From: Rhipidocladum racemiflorum
Taxonomy: Eukaryota > Streptophyta > Magnoliopsida > Poales > Poaceae
Reading direction: 5' to 3'
Assembly (NCBI GenBank): GCA_036346355.1
Contig: CM070591.1
Coordinates: 33,698,392-33,762,391, forward strand
Length of the DNA stretch: 64,000 nucleotides
The translations under genes and the position numbers were made by a program. Numbering within the stretch: the first letter of the stretch is position 1; every line of letters starts with the position of its first letter. Positions 48,100 to 60,355 of the stretch are shown here, piece after piece. The notes under the pieces are model-generated. The model did no database searches. It saw nothing but the letters and a program-made list of their open reading frames with translations, and had not been told where the DNA came from.

Positions 48100-51000
48100 C
48101 CTGCTCTACAGATGCAAAACACCTGTTTGCACCAGAATTCGGTATATGGTGGAATCAGTTTGAATCGGATAGAAACGTTCGTACGGAAAGAGATCAGGTG
48201 GCCGAATCAGAGCAAGAATTCGTTTCTGACAAGAAAATCAAATCAGAGGCCGATATGGATAGATACCGTATCCATATACAACTCGGATCGGCCCAAAGTA
48301 TTATAAAAGGGAGACGTCAAACGGCGAAAGGACAATCATATCAATCCAACACACACACCTACTTTTTACAAGCCCTTCTTTACATCGTCTTTTAGATTCA
48401 TAGACCTTCTTGCGAGTCGACGGAATCAACATAGGCAAGATCGCCGATTGTTGGTTTTAGCCGATTTCACCTGTGTTCGACCGCTTGCTTTGCGCGATCG
48501 CCTTCTCGAAGCCGATTTTACCTTGTATCCGGATTAACCGTAACTGGTTGATCTAGTCACCCCCTAATCGATTTCTAGCCGACTAGCGAAAAGCCGATAA
48601 ACATTGCTCTATCGGCTTTGATCAAATTACAAATCCTACATTGTCAATTTCAGGTCAAATTGACTGGCACGCTCTACAAACCTGGCGTTTGTCTCGTGTG
48701 TTCGAGGCTGAAGACCCCGCTTCACGTTTTTAGCGCGAACATATTTTGGCACGCCCGGTGGGACCCAAGAAAATCGAAAAAAATGTCATCAACCGATAAG
48801 CCTGCGGTCACCGCCGATATCAACGCTGATGCTATAATCGCGCCTCAAATGGCCGATTTAACCCCTGAGCAGCGAAAAGAAATCGAAGACCGAAAGGCAG
48901 CTTTGGAAGAAATGATGCTACGGTGCTTCCAGAAAACACGCCGTGGCGTTACTCAAAAGACTGCACTCCCAATCATCAATCCTATCGGGGATTCGTCATC
49001 CGATTCGGTAAGCCGATACGCACCCGCTCAAGCTGATTTGTCAAATATGATTGAGCAATCTGTTCATCACGCATTAATTAACTAGTCATCGGCTCTAGTA
49101 TCCACATTAAAGCCGATGGTAGAAAATAGTGTGAAAACAATTGCTCAGGAATTGGTTGTGTCTGGAAGCCTGCTAGATCCACCACAAACCATCCCGACAT
49201 ACCCAGTATACTCCATAACACCCAACACCAATACAGTAAACGTGTCGGCTCAAACACCTGTCACGATGCCGACTCAACCTACTGTTTTAAAGCCTAGCAC
49301 ACATAAAGGGGGATTCGCGCACTACCATGGGCACACGGATGGGGTTAAAATAAGCGCACCAAATCCATCGAATGCACCCTCCAGTAGTATCGGTTTGTCG
49401 GCTTATCAGCCGATTGAAACAGATCAGGTTCCACATTCACGAGGAGCTGCGACTATGAAACAAGCGCCGTACAGGGTAGTGCCTTATATTGAACCTCTCG
49501 CACCCCTACCCGACACATTGGTTTTTAATCACGATTATGACCAAGTGCCAAGACCTCCTATGGCACGATTTGGACAAAGACCCGAGTTTGCACTCGGGGG
49601 GCAGGGCGTGAACAATGAAAATTGGCAATGTCCGGTTACACCACAAGCCGACAATGTCAATTGGGCAGAACAAATTGCTAACGTTTTGAGAGAACAGTTC
49701 GGCCCTACGACCAGAGGAAGGGTTATCGGCTATAGGAAGCCGTACCCCGATTATATAGATCGCATACAATACCCACACAACTTCAGGATACCAGACTTCG
49801 CCAAATTTTTGGGTGATGATTCTGTTACCACTATTGAACATATCGAACGGTTTATGGCTCAATGTGGGGAAGCTGCACAATCCGATGGATTAAAAATTAG
49901 GTTATTTCCTTTATCGTTATCTGGTACTGCATTCACTTGGTTTACCAATCTACCTCCAAATTCAGTTCATGTGTGGAACGATTTGGAAAGCCGATTCCAT
50001 GAATACTTCTTTTCGGGGACTATGGAACTTAGGATTTCTGATCTTAGTTCGATCAAGTAATCTGGCGAATCGGTTTCTGACTATATCAGAAGATTTAGAG
50101 GCATACGAAATAGATGCTTCAACGTAACATTACCCGATGATCAATTGGCCGATTTAGCATTCCAAGGATTAATCCCCCCATTGAAGGAAAAGCTATCTGG
50201 ACAGGAGTTCCCCAATCTAGGCCACTTACTCCATCGTGTATCGGCACATGAAAGCCGATATGCAGAGAGTAAAGGGTTTAAAGAAAAATTTAGATTAAAC
50301 GGTAATGAAAGGGCCAAAGTGAACATGGTAGAGTACAATTCGAGCGACACTTCCGAAGACGAAGAAGTGGAAATAAACATAGCCGAGTGGACTAAGGGTT
50401 CCAAAAAACCACTCGTATGCTCTCTACTTAAGCCGACGAAAAATAAGGCAGAAGTCAAATATTCATATGATGTGTCGAAATGTGACAAGATATTTGATTT
50501 ATTACTACAAGAAAAACTCATAAGGTTACCAGAAGGACACGTCATCCTGTCGGCCGAAGAAATTAAAAAGCGAAGGTACTGTAAATGGCACCATTCATTT
50601 TCACATAACACTAACGATTGCAATATTTTTCGACAAATAGATTCAATCGGCCATCGCCGATGGTAGATTAAAATTTGCGTAAGAATCGGCTATGCAGATA
50701 GATATGAATCCTTTCCAAGTCAACATGGTGCAATGCTCGCAAAAGGAAAAGGACACAGAAAAGATGTTAAGCCGACTAAAGGAATTGAAGCACGATCAAA
50801 AGGAGGTGAAACAGTGCAGATCACTATCGGCTCCATACAAATAGAAACCGATAAAAACGGACAGAACTCAAGGACGGTAAAACCAAGAGGAGACTTGGAA
50901 ATCGGAAAATGGTATCGGGCTGAAAGGGCTCCAAGAAAGTTAATTTCAAGTCCAAGCCGACCTTCTCGCAACTTCTGGGGAAGTATGAAAGTATAAGTCG

Positions 51001-51310
51001 AAGACATGACGCTCGACAACCTCAAAGTTTTCATCGGCCGGATCAGAAGACAGACAACTATTGGCGACCAGGTATGCCACATCAGCCAACTACTGAAGAA
51101 GAGAGACACCGGCAATGTCCCTTTTGGCAGTTTTGCTGGGAAAGGGGGGTAACCTTACCAACAGTCATATCCTGTCCTATGCAACACTCGTCTGTGCATC
51201 GGCCCAACCAATCGGTAAAGGACAGGTTGTCTAGACCGATACACGATCGACTAGAAATGAGAGACAGGAGGTCGATCCATGAAAGGTTGTCAGCATCGGA
51301 GCAAGGCGAG
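48100..51310 (+). mobile_element. LTR retrotransposon C (5' LTR and gag), interrupted by element D
   Basis: The 5' LTR runs from about 48100 to 48741 (end gcgaaca), with a TATA-like tattataaaaggg at 48299. Next is tggcacgcccggtgggac, placed and shaped like a primer-binding site. A decayed gag follows. Element D begins at 51311, and no downstream part of C is visible in the window. LTR size and gag content match element B, though the LTR sequences differ. The exact 5' end and its duplication are unresolved because the MITE abuts it. Confidence 0.65.
48783..50996 (+). pseudogene. Gag polyprotein remnant of element C
   Basis: A single frame runs from ATG 48783 to about 50996, interrupted by three in-frame stops near 49083, 50058 and 50664. 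The core has the retrotransposon gag fold signature FAKFLGDDSVTTIEHIERFM and LSGTAFTWFTNLPPNS, then LADLAFQGLIPPLKEKL. No zinc knuckle, protease or RT follows before element D. Three stops but no frame loss suggest point decay of a once-intact gag. Confidence 0.82.
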
Positions 51311-54300
51311 TGTAACACCCCAATTTTTGCTTTTCATGAAATTAAATATTATTTTGCACATTTGTGAATTTTTGGAATTTTCTGGAATTTATTTGGATTT
51401 ATTTGGATTTAATTTGAATTTATTCCATATTGAAATAATTAAATAAATTAAATTTTCAAATAAAGTTTTGTTGGAAATATTTTATTTGAGTCCCAAATAC
51501 CCTAAAATATTTTCCAGAATTTTTCTGGAATTTTTCTGAGTCTTTTGCTATTTTTAATGAATTAAATGAATTATTGGGAATTATTTTAAATATTAAATCG
51601 TTGGAAAATCGAGTCGGTCGAGCATCGTTTCATCCGATCGACCCGAGTCCGAAGTCGACTCGAGTCCGACTCGACCGGCCAAGGCCGCCGCTCGGCCAAA
51701 TTCGCCAAGACGCTGGCCGTTGGATCGAGATCCAACGGCTGCGCGTCATCGTTCCCGATCCGACTCGGAGACGGACTGCGCCGCCGCGCCATGACCGAGT
51801 TCGGTTAGGGTTCGCGAAAATCCCGCAAGCCGAGGCCGTATAAGAAGGACTGGTCCCGCCCCGAGGATCGCCCGTTGTTTGCGCGTATTTTGCCCCAGAT
51901 TTCAGCCGCCGTGGAACCCTAGGTAGCCCTAAATCGCTCGCCGTAGTTGGCCCGGGGTTTTGCTTCGGTTTTGGCTTCGTTCCGTCGTCGCCGAGGACTC
52001 TCCGCCGCCGTGAGACCCAGATCCAAGCTCCTCGCACCGAACCGCGTCCGGAAAGTGCACTCACATCACCAGAGCGTGCTCCAAACGCCGCTTCGTAGGT
52101 CGTCATCCTCAACCCCGGCAGCCTGCGCCACCGACCTCCATCGCCGGACTCGCGAGCTCCACGGACCGTTCGATCCCCATCCGACGATCACGGTGAGTCC
52201 ACGTTTCCCTGAGGCTTTAGAAGACCAGATTGGATGCGACCGTTGGATCAAGATCCAACGGCCCACGATCACCACGTGCCGTAGCAACGTTACTGTAGGG
52301 ATTGATCTGGACCGTCCGATCTAGATCGAACGGCCCACGATCATCGTGTAGTTTTTAGCGTGTTAACCCTAGATCTAATCGCGACCGTTGATTTCCAAAT
52401 CAACGGCCGAGATCACGCCACGTATGCCTAGCCGCCAGACGCGCCAAGACGTGTGCATGCCATCGACATGATGGGCCCGCACGTCACCCGGTCGCGGCGT
52501 GGGCACCGACAGCGGGCCCACACGCCGGCAAAGTTGAGCCAAACCACGCGGCCGCTGAAGCCACGACATGTGGGACCCACATGTTACAGTGGGCGCGAGC
52601 CTGCGGATCCGACGTCAAGAGGTCGACGTGGCCAAATCGTGAGGTCGCCACGTGTCCAGCCGACGCAATAATTAATTTCGAAAAGAAAATGATTTATTAA
52701 TTCGAAATAATGATTTGATTTTGTTTCAAACTTCAAACGCTTATAACTTTTGCGTTTCAACTCCGATTTGAGTGATTCAAATTTCTAAATTTGTATAAAA
52801 TTGAGATCTACCTAATGATGAATTTTATTTAATTTTTGGACTAAAGTTTTCCTCTGTAATATTATTTAATTGATTATTTAAACTTTAAATAATTATAACT
52901 TTTGCATTTTAACTCCAAATTTGACGATTCCAGTTCCTAAAAATTCATAAAATTATGTTCTCTCTGTTTATGGATTTTATTTGGAGTTTTGGGATGCTTT
53001 TGCCTATTATTTATTTATGTATTGCTATTTGCACGCGTTACGAGTAGACGTTGAAGTGCTGGAAGGATTCGAAGGAGAGGTATTGACTCAGGATCCAACT
53101 CAAGACCAAGAACAAGTACTTTTTGAAGGCAAGTTGTGCTTTGACCATGTTGATCCTATTTTGAAAATTATTTTGATTTAAATTATTGCATGCTAGTTCA
53201 ATTAGAAAATACTTTGTTTAAATATGGTAAATTAGATAAATGCCAAATTGCTGTATGACACCTTGATTAATTAAATATGTGCCATGACCCTTGTCACCCT
53301 AGTTGTGGTTTACTAGTTGGACATTATTAAATTGCCAACATGGGAAATTAGATCGTTGTAGTATGTTGCTTAGGCCTGCTACGTGCTCATGACATGATTT
53401 TGGACAATCAAATGTTAATATTGACTTAATGATATATTGAACCTGTTTTGGAAAGGTATCATGTGATGTTGATGGCACGTGATGCATGGTAATCAACTGG
53501 GGTTTGATAAATAGTTTTTCGACCAGGGCATGTGGCAAGAATAATCAGGTGGGCCAGTTGTGGCATTGGGAATGTTGGTTTGGTTCTTCGGGTAGTCTTG
53601 CCCTGGTCACCGTAAGGACTTAACCTTGCAAGCCTTTGAACTGAGTCAAGCGTGCAACCACATGTCTGTAATGGGACGGACCTAGTTGACTAAGTTGCTA
53701 ATAACGTACCTGTGGGACCTCAGGAGGTCAACTACACCCTTTGTGTAAGTTGTACGGGGGAGCGTACTGGGGCTGAAGCCAGGTTCCCATCTAACGGTTG
53801 ATTGGCCTAAACTTCGCCTTAGCTAAGGGAAGGGTTAGTGTGCAATAACCGGGGAGGACCACCTGTATTGTTAGAAGTTTCCGAAAGATTTTGTTACGGG
53901 AACTCGCCTTTGTGGTGTTTGACTGTATCTTTGGGTAAAGTGCATAACCTCTGCAGAGTATAAAATCTATTCGAATAGCCGTGTCCGCGGTATTGGACAT
54001 CGCTCGGGAATTACAGTCAAGGGTTAGATTTTCCCAAAAGAATAACTTGGACTTGAAAGGTTGGGTTTGGTTTACAAATGACGTTAATGGAAATGTGGAT
54101 TAGGATGGGAGAGATGTTTACTAAACTCTTTGAAAAGTTATCTATGCTTTACTTGTTACTACTGCTTTCGAATCTACTTATGATACTTGTTAGATGTCAA
54201 GCATCGCAAAATACCTTGAGCCACCCCTTTGTATTAAGCCATGCATATAGTATATTAGCTGCATTACGTGCATGACTTGCCGAGTACCAAGTACTCACCC

Positions 54301-54662
54301 TTGCCACAATACAACACCGCTTGAAGAGGAGACTACACAGCTTTGGAGGAGGAGCTCCAAGAGGAACCGTCTACTTAGGAGCGAGCCCGGTTGCCTTCGT
54401 GGTATCTTGGATGGCGCCACGAAGTTATCTTATTTTCCCGCTGCTATTATTTCTCTCTTAATAAGTTTCGCCCTGCGAGGCGTATATTTGTAACTTGACC
54501 ATAAGGTCGAGCAACCAGTTTGACTATTTAATTAGAGTACTTTATTAGTATCGAGTGGTATGATTGTGATATTTACCGATGTTAAGACTGTGTGCACTAG
54601 CGCGTTCCTGGACTAGTGCTGAATACACAGAGGGTCCGGATTTGCAGATTCGGGTCCCGACA
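51311..54662 (+). repeat. 5' LTR of Ty3/gypsy element D
   Basis: A 3,352-bp repeat begins tgtaacaccccaat and ends gggtcccgaca. Its first 2.18 kb recur at 60356-62553. The 3' end also occurs inverted at 63406-64000. Clustered differences from the second LTR fall at about 51620-51715 and 52430-52670. Short frames inside it are not genes. Confidence 0.92.
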
Positions 54663-54666
54663 GAGG

Positions 54667-54680
54667 TGGTATCAGAGCCA
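54667..54680 (+). other. Primer-binding site of element D
   Basis: tggtatcagagcca lies four bases after the 5' LTR. It is the usual plant site complementary to the 3' end of initiator methionine tRNA. Confidence 0.92.
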
Positions 54681-54878
54681 TACTGACTGTAGGCTCAACC
54701 CTAGCTAAATTGGTCGTAGTGAGGATAAAACCTATTTTCTAAAAAGATAAAATTTGTCAAGACAAGAAAGGACATCTAGACTTATCCCATTCTCTCTTTT
54801 CTTGTCTCTTGCTGAATTTTTCCTTACCTTGTCACGATTTAAAAATTTCAAGTTCTTACCTGAGCAGTCTTGTGACAG

Positions 54879-55596
54879 ATGGAGGGAGAGTTCAACTACG
54901 TCGATCTGGAGGTTGGTCACGCCGCGGAACTTTGGCGTATGCTACAAACTCTCGGAGATTTTGAGAAGCCGCAATACCAAGTGGACGTGATCAGACAAGC
55001 AGGATTGATCAAGGCTTGTGACGTGAAGATTGTGGTACCTGCTAGGAGGAAGGGCCCAGGCTCGCCCGATACACTGCACTGCCAGGAGGTCTACAATGCA
55101 TATGGGTATCCAAGAAGCGTCCCGACGAGCAATGCGGCACATTACCCGTATCTACGCCAGAAAATTGGAGAGCACGGTGTTCCGATATCATCCGCGCAGC
55201 AATAACCTTCTTGACCCGAAGGCGATTCAGGATGAGAATGCCATGGTTACACAGTTGGCTCGACTTGTTGTCGCCCAGGAGGAAGTACTCGACGATACAA
55301 GCAAGGAGCTACAGAAGGCCCGCAAGGAGATCACGATAGAGAAGAACAGGTGGTGGAAAGCTCAAGAGTATGTGTCACACCTTCTGCAAAGAATTGGAGA
55401 GTTAGAGACGGCATTATACGCACCAGAGCCGGAGCCAATCCTCGAGTTGCACAAGCCAGACCCAGAGGAGCCGGAGCTTGAGGAGGACACTGCTTCTTCG
55501 ACTACCACAGATGACACAGTTGCTGGACATGGCAATCGTTTCGCGCCTATGCCGCAGCATCCGTATCCAGGCCGTGGAGGTTTTCTCGATGAGTGA
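54879..55596 (+). pseudogene. Pre-gag reading frame of element D (function unknown)
   Basis: Frame 1 runs from ATG 54879 (MEGEFNYVDLEVGHAAELW) to a stop near 55205. A second frame, open to 55596, continues with helix-rich sequence (LARLVVAQEEVLDDTSKEL, EKNRWWKAQEYVSHLLQRI) and an acidic end. The two look like one protein split by a frameshift near 55095. It lies between the primer site and gag. I do not recognise a domain. It could be a leader protein specific to this retroelement family. Confidence 0.5.
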
Positions 55597-55881
55597 GCGT
55601 AGGTTCTATAGTGAGACTCCTTTGCCGAGTCGCGTCATAGAATAAAGAGTCACCCTTTAGGCGTCAGACTCCAGTGTTAGTTCGATTTGGATTTTCATTG
55701 CTTGCTGAGTGTGCAGTATGTGTTGCAAGGCCCCTAGGCATTGTAAGCAACCATACCAAGTTACTATTGATTAAAATAATAAAGTTGGACTTTAAAGTTA
55801 CACCTTTCGCCCCACATAAGTTCCATACTACTTGTCTATTCTTGTTTCCCTCTCATCTCTAAAACCTAGAGCAAACCACAG

Positions 55882-56870
55882 ATGGTGAACACTCGTGGAA
55901 ACTTTGGAGGCAATGGAAGTGGTTCTCGCCAATGTAAAACCCCAATGATGGAGCACCAAAGACCGCCATCGGACATGCAGAATTTTGGAGCATTTCTTGT
56001 CGCTCAGACTCGATTGATGCATGCTATGATGCAACAGATGCAAAGACGTCATCGCCAGGCCACTGCTAATCAAGTTAATCAGGGACAACGCCAGAATACA
56101 AGACTGTCAGAGTTCATGAGGACCCATCCACCCACTTTCTCCGGGAATGCTAATCCGTTGGAGGCCGATGACTGGTTAAGGTCAATTGAGAGGAAGCTAC
56201 ACATTGCCCAATGCATGGGAAATGATAAGGTACTTTACGCTTCTCATCAGTTGGAAGGAACAGCCGCCGAATGGTGGGAGAACTTCTGTGCCACGCAAGT
56301 GAACCCTCAGGACATCACTTGGGAGGAGTTCATACCGCATTCCACAAGATTATCACGTGCTGAAGGAATCATGGATCTCAAGAAGGAGGAGTTGAGCATC
56401 AAGCAAGGTAATCACTGTGGGTCGAATACGAACAAGTTCACAGCCTTGCTCGCTACACACCGAGGATGTAGCGACAGATAAAGCCGATACCTCGTTTCAT
56501 GAAGGGACTTAACTCAGATTGCAGTGGGATTGATCACCCACACCTTTCGATTTCCGTGAATTGGTGAATAAGGCGCTTATTCTTGAGGACAAGCGCAAGG
56601 AACCGGATGAGAACAGAAGCGCAGGATGCAACAAACAGGATCACGCCAGGAACGCAATACCGAGAGTTGCACCAAATCAATTTTTCGATTCCAAACCACA
56701 GAATGCAACCAGACACCGTCACCAAAGCACTCAAGACCCGCCAATCGTAACTACTGCACCCAGCCCCGCTTAGAAACGCCGCCTGTGCAAATAACAAGGA
56801 ACAGTGAGACGTTGCTACAACTGCAACGAGCCAGGGCACTTTGCCAACAGTTGTCCTAAGAAGACAGCAG
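55882..56870 (+). pseudogene. Gag of element D, frameshifted
   Basis: ATG 55882 opens MVNTRGNFGGNGSGSR. The gag fold follows: RTHPPTFSGNANPLEADDWL and YASHQLEGTAAEWWENF. The frame closes at 56481 after a region of small indels. The zinc knuckle CYNCNEPGHFANSC appears in another frame at 56810-56855. Gag would package element RNA, but this copy cannot produce it whole. Confidence 0.82.
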
Positions 56871-58235
56871 GAGTGACCCCAGTCCGCTTCAACTTGGGAT
56901 CCACCCCAGCTAGGATGCCAGCACCAGGAGCCACACCCCAGACTGTGGTGAGAGGCCGAGTCAACCATGTCACTGCAGATGCACTGCAGAATGCTACGGA
57001 CGTCGTACTGGGTAAGTTACTTGTTAACTCAGTACCTGCAACAGTTTTGTTTGATTCTGGAGCTTCGCATTCGTTTGTTTCACAAGGCTTTGCTGCTAAA
57101 AATGATTTGGAGATTGCAAGGCTTAAATGCATGCTTGTAGTTCAAACCCCTGGTTCCGAACTCCGAATGAAAGTAGGATGTTCTGGGGTGAGAATACTAA
57201 TAGATGGGATAGAGTTCCTAGCGAACCTTATTATTTTGGAGACCCAGACCTTAGATGTCATTTTGGGAATGGATTAGTTATCCAAGCACAAGGCCGTATT
57301 GGATTGTGGACGAAGAACTATCTCAGTTGAGAGCCCGTGTGGGAAGAAAGTGGAATTTCAAGCTACCACCGTTAGAGAGGGACAGTTGATGGTTAACAGC
57401 ACCAAGGCAATCAGCATAGAAGATGTCTCGGTAGTGAATGAGCACCCAGATGTTTTTCCTGAAGATCTACCTGGTATGCCACCGGACAGGGATATAGAGT
57501 TTGTGATAGAGCTTGTACTGCACAAAGACCGATAGCAAAGAGACCTTATCGGATGTCCACCAAGAATTGGTAGAGATGAAGAAACAAATTGAAGAGCTAA
57601 TGGAGAAAGGATTTATCGAGGCCGAGTTAGTCGCCGTGGGGAGCGCCCGGTGTTGTTTGTCAAGAAGAAGGGCGGGAGTTTCAGGATGTGCATTGACTAC
57701 CGTGCACTCAATGAAGTCACCGTGAAGAATAAGTACCGCTACCAGGATCGATGATTTGTTTGACCAGCTAAGAGGAGCCGGAGTCTTCTCTAAGATTGAT
57801 CTAAGATCGGGATACCATCGATTGAAGATCGATCGAGGATATTCAAGACCGCATTCTCGTCAAGATACGGACATTACGAGTTGCTGATTATGTCCTTTGG
57901 TCTCGACGAATGCGCCAAAGATATTTCATGAATATGATGAATAAGGTGTTCATGGAATATTTGGACAAGTTTGTTGTCGTGTTCATAGATGATATCCTAA
58001 TCTACTCCAAGACAGAGGATGAACATGCAGAGCACTTGAGGCGAAGTTTTGGAAAAGCCGAGGAACAAAGCAACTCTTCGCCAAGTTCAGCAAGTGTGAT
58101 TTTTGGAAGGACAAGGTGGAGTTCCTCGGACATGTAATGACCGCATGAAGGAGTTGCCGTTGATCCAAGTAAAGTAGAAGTCGTGTTACACCGGGAGCAA
58201 ACAAGACCGTAACCTGCATCGTAAGTTTCCTTGGA
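56804..58235 (+). pseudogene. Protease and reverse transcriptase of element D, multiply frameshifted
   Basis: The protease is recognisable at 57045-57090 (ATVLFDSGASHSFVS, with the DSGA active site) and reads to LDVILGMD. The RT follows in broken frames: EHPDVFPEDLPGMPPDRD, then FRMCIDYRALNE (57685-57715), SKIDL/RSGY remnants, and VVFIDDILIYSKT at 57975-58015 containing the catalytic IDD. Indels occur every 50-100 bases here, much denser than downstream. Confidence 0.8.
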
Positions 58236-60281
58236 ATGGCAGGATACTATCGCCGTTTCATTGAAGGCTTTTCGACAATTGCGAAACCTCTCACGCAATT
58301 CTTTGAAAAAGGAGAAGAAGTTTGCATGGACGCCAGAGTGCGAAAGGTTTTCAAGAATCAAGAAACGATTGACATCGGCGCGGTGTTAGTTCTCTGGATG
58401 TTAATCAAAGCTTTGATATCTATTGTGATGCATCGCGTCAAGGACTTGGATGTGTCTTGTCACGTAACGAAGAAGGCTGTTGCCTATGCATCAAGGCAGT
58501 TGAGGCCGCATGAGGAGAATTATCCGACGCATGACCTAGAGCTAGCTGTCGTAGTGCATGCCTTAAAGATATGGCGTCACTATCTGATCGGGAACAGATG
58601 TGAAGTGTATACGGATCATAAGAGCCTTAAATACATATTCACCCAGTCGGATCTAAATATGAGGCAGAGGAGATGGTTAGAGTTGATCAAGGACTACAAT
58701 GTTGGGATCCATTACCATCCCGGAAAGGCCAACGTAGTAGCCGATGCTCTGAGTCGGAAAAGCCATACCGTGAGTATGTTGCTGGCCACAAGTCAGGATG
58801 AGTTATGTGAGGATTTTCAGAGAATGCAGATTGAAGTCGTACCAGAAGGGTTCATAGCAGCATTGGAAGTGAAGCCCACCCTAGAAGATCAGATTCGAGA
58901 AGGACAGAAGGACGATGACAAGATCCGCAGGATTAAGTCCATCAAGGGAGAAGGCAAGGCAGAGGATTTCAGGTTAGATGAGCAGGGCACGTTATGGATA
59001 AAGGATCGGATTTGTGTGCCCAACAAGAAGGAATTAAAACAGCTGATTTTGGAGGAATCCCATGACTCCAAGTATTCAATTCACCCAGGGAGTGCCAAGA
59101 TGTATCAGGATTTGAAGGAGAGATTCTGGTGGCCGAGCATGAAGCGTGAAGTTGCCGAGCATGTTGCATTGTGCGACGTATGCCAGAGAGTCAAGGCGAT
59201 GCATCAGAGACCAGCAGGATTGCTACAGCCGTTGAAGATACCAGAGTGGAAGTGGGAAGAAATCGGAATGGATTTCATTACCGATTTGCCGAAAACTCAA
59301 GGAGGTTATGACTCCATATGGGTTATAGTGGATCGCTTGACCAAGGTCGCCCATTTTATCCCCGTGAAAACCACTTACTCGGGAGATAAGTTAGCAGAGT
59401 TGTATATGATCAGGATCGTCTGTTTGCACGGAGTGCCAAAGAGGATTGTATCGGACAGAGGTACCCAATTTACCTCAAGATTTTGGAATAAGTTGCATGA
59501 AGCCATGGGAATCCGTTTGAACTTTAGTACAGCTTATCATCCGCAGACGGATGGCCAGACCGAAAGGGTCAATCAGATTCTGGAGGATATGCTAAGAGCG
59601 TGTGCATTGGCTTATGCTACCTCTTGGGATAAGAGTTTGCCGTATGCCGAGTTCAGTTACAATAATAGTTACCAGGCAAGTTTGCAAATGTCACCATTTG
59701 AGGCACTGTATGGTCGACCCTGTCGGACGCCATTAAATTGGAATGAGACCGGCGAGCGCCGTGTCTTTGGGCCTGATATTCTTCAAGAAGCTGAAGAGCA
59801 GATTGCCCTGATTAGGGAAAGGTTGAAGATAGCCCAATCACGACAGAAGAGTTATGCTGACAATCGTCGCCGGGATTTGAGTTTTGAACCAGAAGACTTT
59901 GTATACCTCAGAGTTACGCCTCTCAGGGGAGTTAAGAGGTTCCTTGCCAAAGGGAAACTCGCACCCCGTTATGTTGGACCATTTAAGATTTTGAGCCGCA
60001 GAGGCGAAGTTGCTTACCAGCTAGAGTTACCGCAGTCATTAGCAGGAGTGCATGACGTGTTCCACGTGTCCCAGTTGAAGAAGTGTCTCCGAGTCCCTGA
60101 GGAACAGACACCGCTAGAGTCAATTGAGCTGCGAGAGGATCTGACTTACAAGGAGCACCCCGTGAAGATTTTGGATACTATGTGGATCGAGAGACTAGAA
60201 ATAAGTCAACCCGCTTCTGTAGAGTTCAGTGGAACAACCACGCAGAGAGTGAAGCAACTTGGGAGCGCGAAGAGGAATTGA
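58236..60281 (+). CDS. RNase H and integrase part of element D pol
   Basis: A 681-codon frame starts MAGYYRRFIEGFSTIAKPLT (end of RT). RNase H follows (AVAYASRQLRPHEENYPTHD, VYTDHKSLKYIF), though its first part (about 58325-58420) looks frame-disturbed. The integrase shows the zinc-binding HHCC region (CDVCQRVK) and the DDE core with GMDFITDLP, SDRGTQFTS and TDGQTERVNQ. A GVHDVFHVSQLKKCL segment precedes a chromodomain-like tail. That tail continues in another frame (TWEREEELKKEFP) after an indel near 60200. It is the C-terminal part of a polyprotein and not an independent gene, and it lacks RT. Confidence 0.88.
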   Translation: MAGYYRRFIEGFSTIAKPLTQFFEKGEEVCMDARVRKVFKNQETIDIGAVLVLWMLIKALISIVMHRVKDLDVSCHVTKKAVAYASRQLRPHEENYPTHDLELAVVVHALKIWRHYLIGNRCEVYTDHKSLKYIFTQSDLNMRQRRWLELIKDYNVGIHYHPGKANVVADALSRKSHTVSMLLATSQDELCEDFQRMQIEVVPEGFIAALEVKPTLEDQIREGQKDDDKIRRIKSIKGEGKAEDFRLDEQGTLWIKDRICVPNKKELKQLILEESHDSKYSIHPGSAKMYQDLKERFWWPSMKREVAEHVALCDVCQRVKAMHQRPAGLLQPLKIPEWKWEEIGMDFITDLPKTQGGYDSIWVIVDRLTKVAHFIPVKTTYSGDKLAELYMIRIVCLHGVPKRIVSDRGTQFTSRFWNKLHEAMGIRLNFSTAYHPQTDGQTERVNQILEDMLRACALAYATSWDKSLPYAEFSYNNSYQASLQMSPFEALYGRPCRTPLNWNETGERRVFGPDILQEAEEQIALIRERLKIAQSRQKSYADNRRRDLSFEPEDFVYLRVTPLRGVKRFLAKGKLAPRYVGPFKILSRRGEVAYQLELPQSLAGVHDVFHVSQLKKCLRVPEEQTPLESIELREDLTYKEHPVKILDTMWIERLEISQPASVEFSGTTTQRVKQLGSAKRN

Positions 60282-60341
60282 AGAAAGAGTTCCCGAACCT
60301 ATTCCTTTAGTAAGCCCTGAATCTCGGGGACGAGATTCTGT

Positions 60342-60353
60342 TAAGGGGGGAGG
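60342..60353 (+). other. Polypurine tract of element D
   Basis: aaggggggagg immediately precedes the second LTR (tgtaac at 60356). It is the plus-strand primer site expected at this position. Confidence 0.85.
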
Positions 60354-60355
60354 TT

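Noticed and set aside
51574..52671. LTR frames repeated at 60619-61749
   Set aside because: They recur because the LTR is repeated; frames break between the two copies and show no domain.
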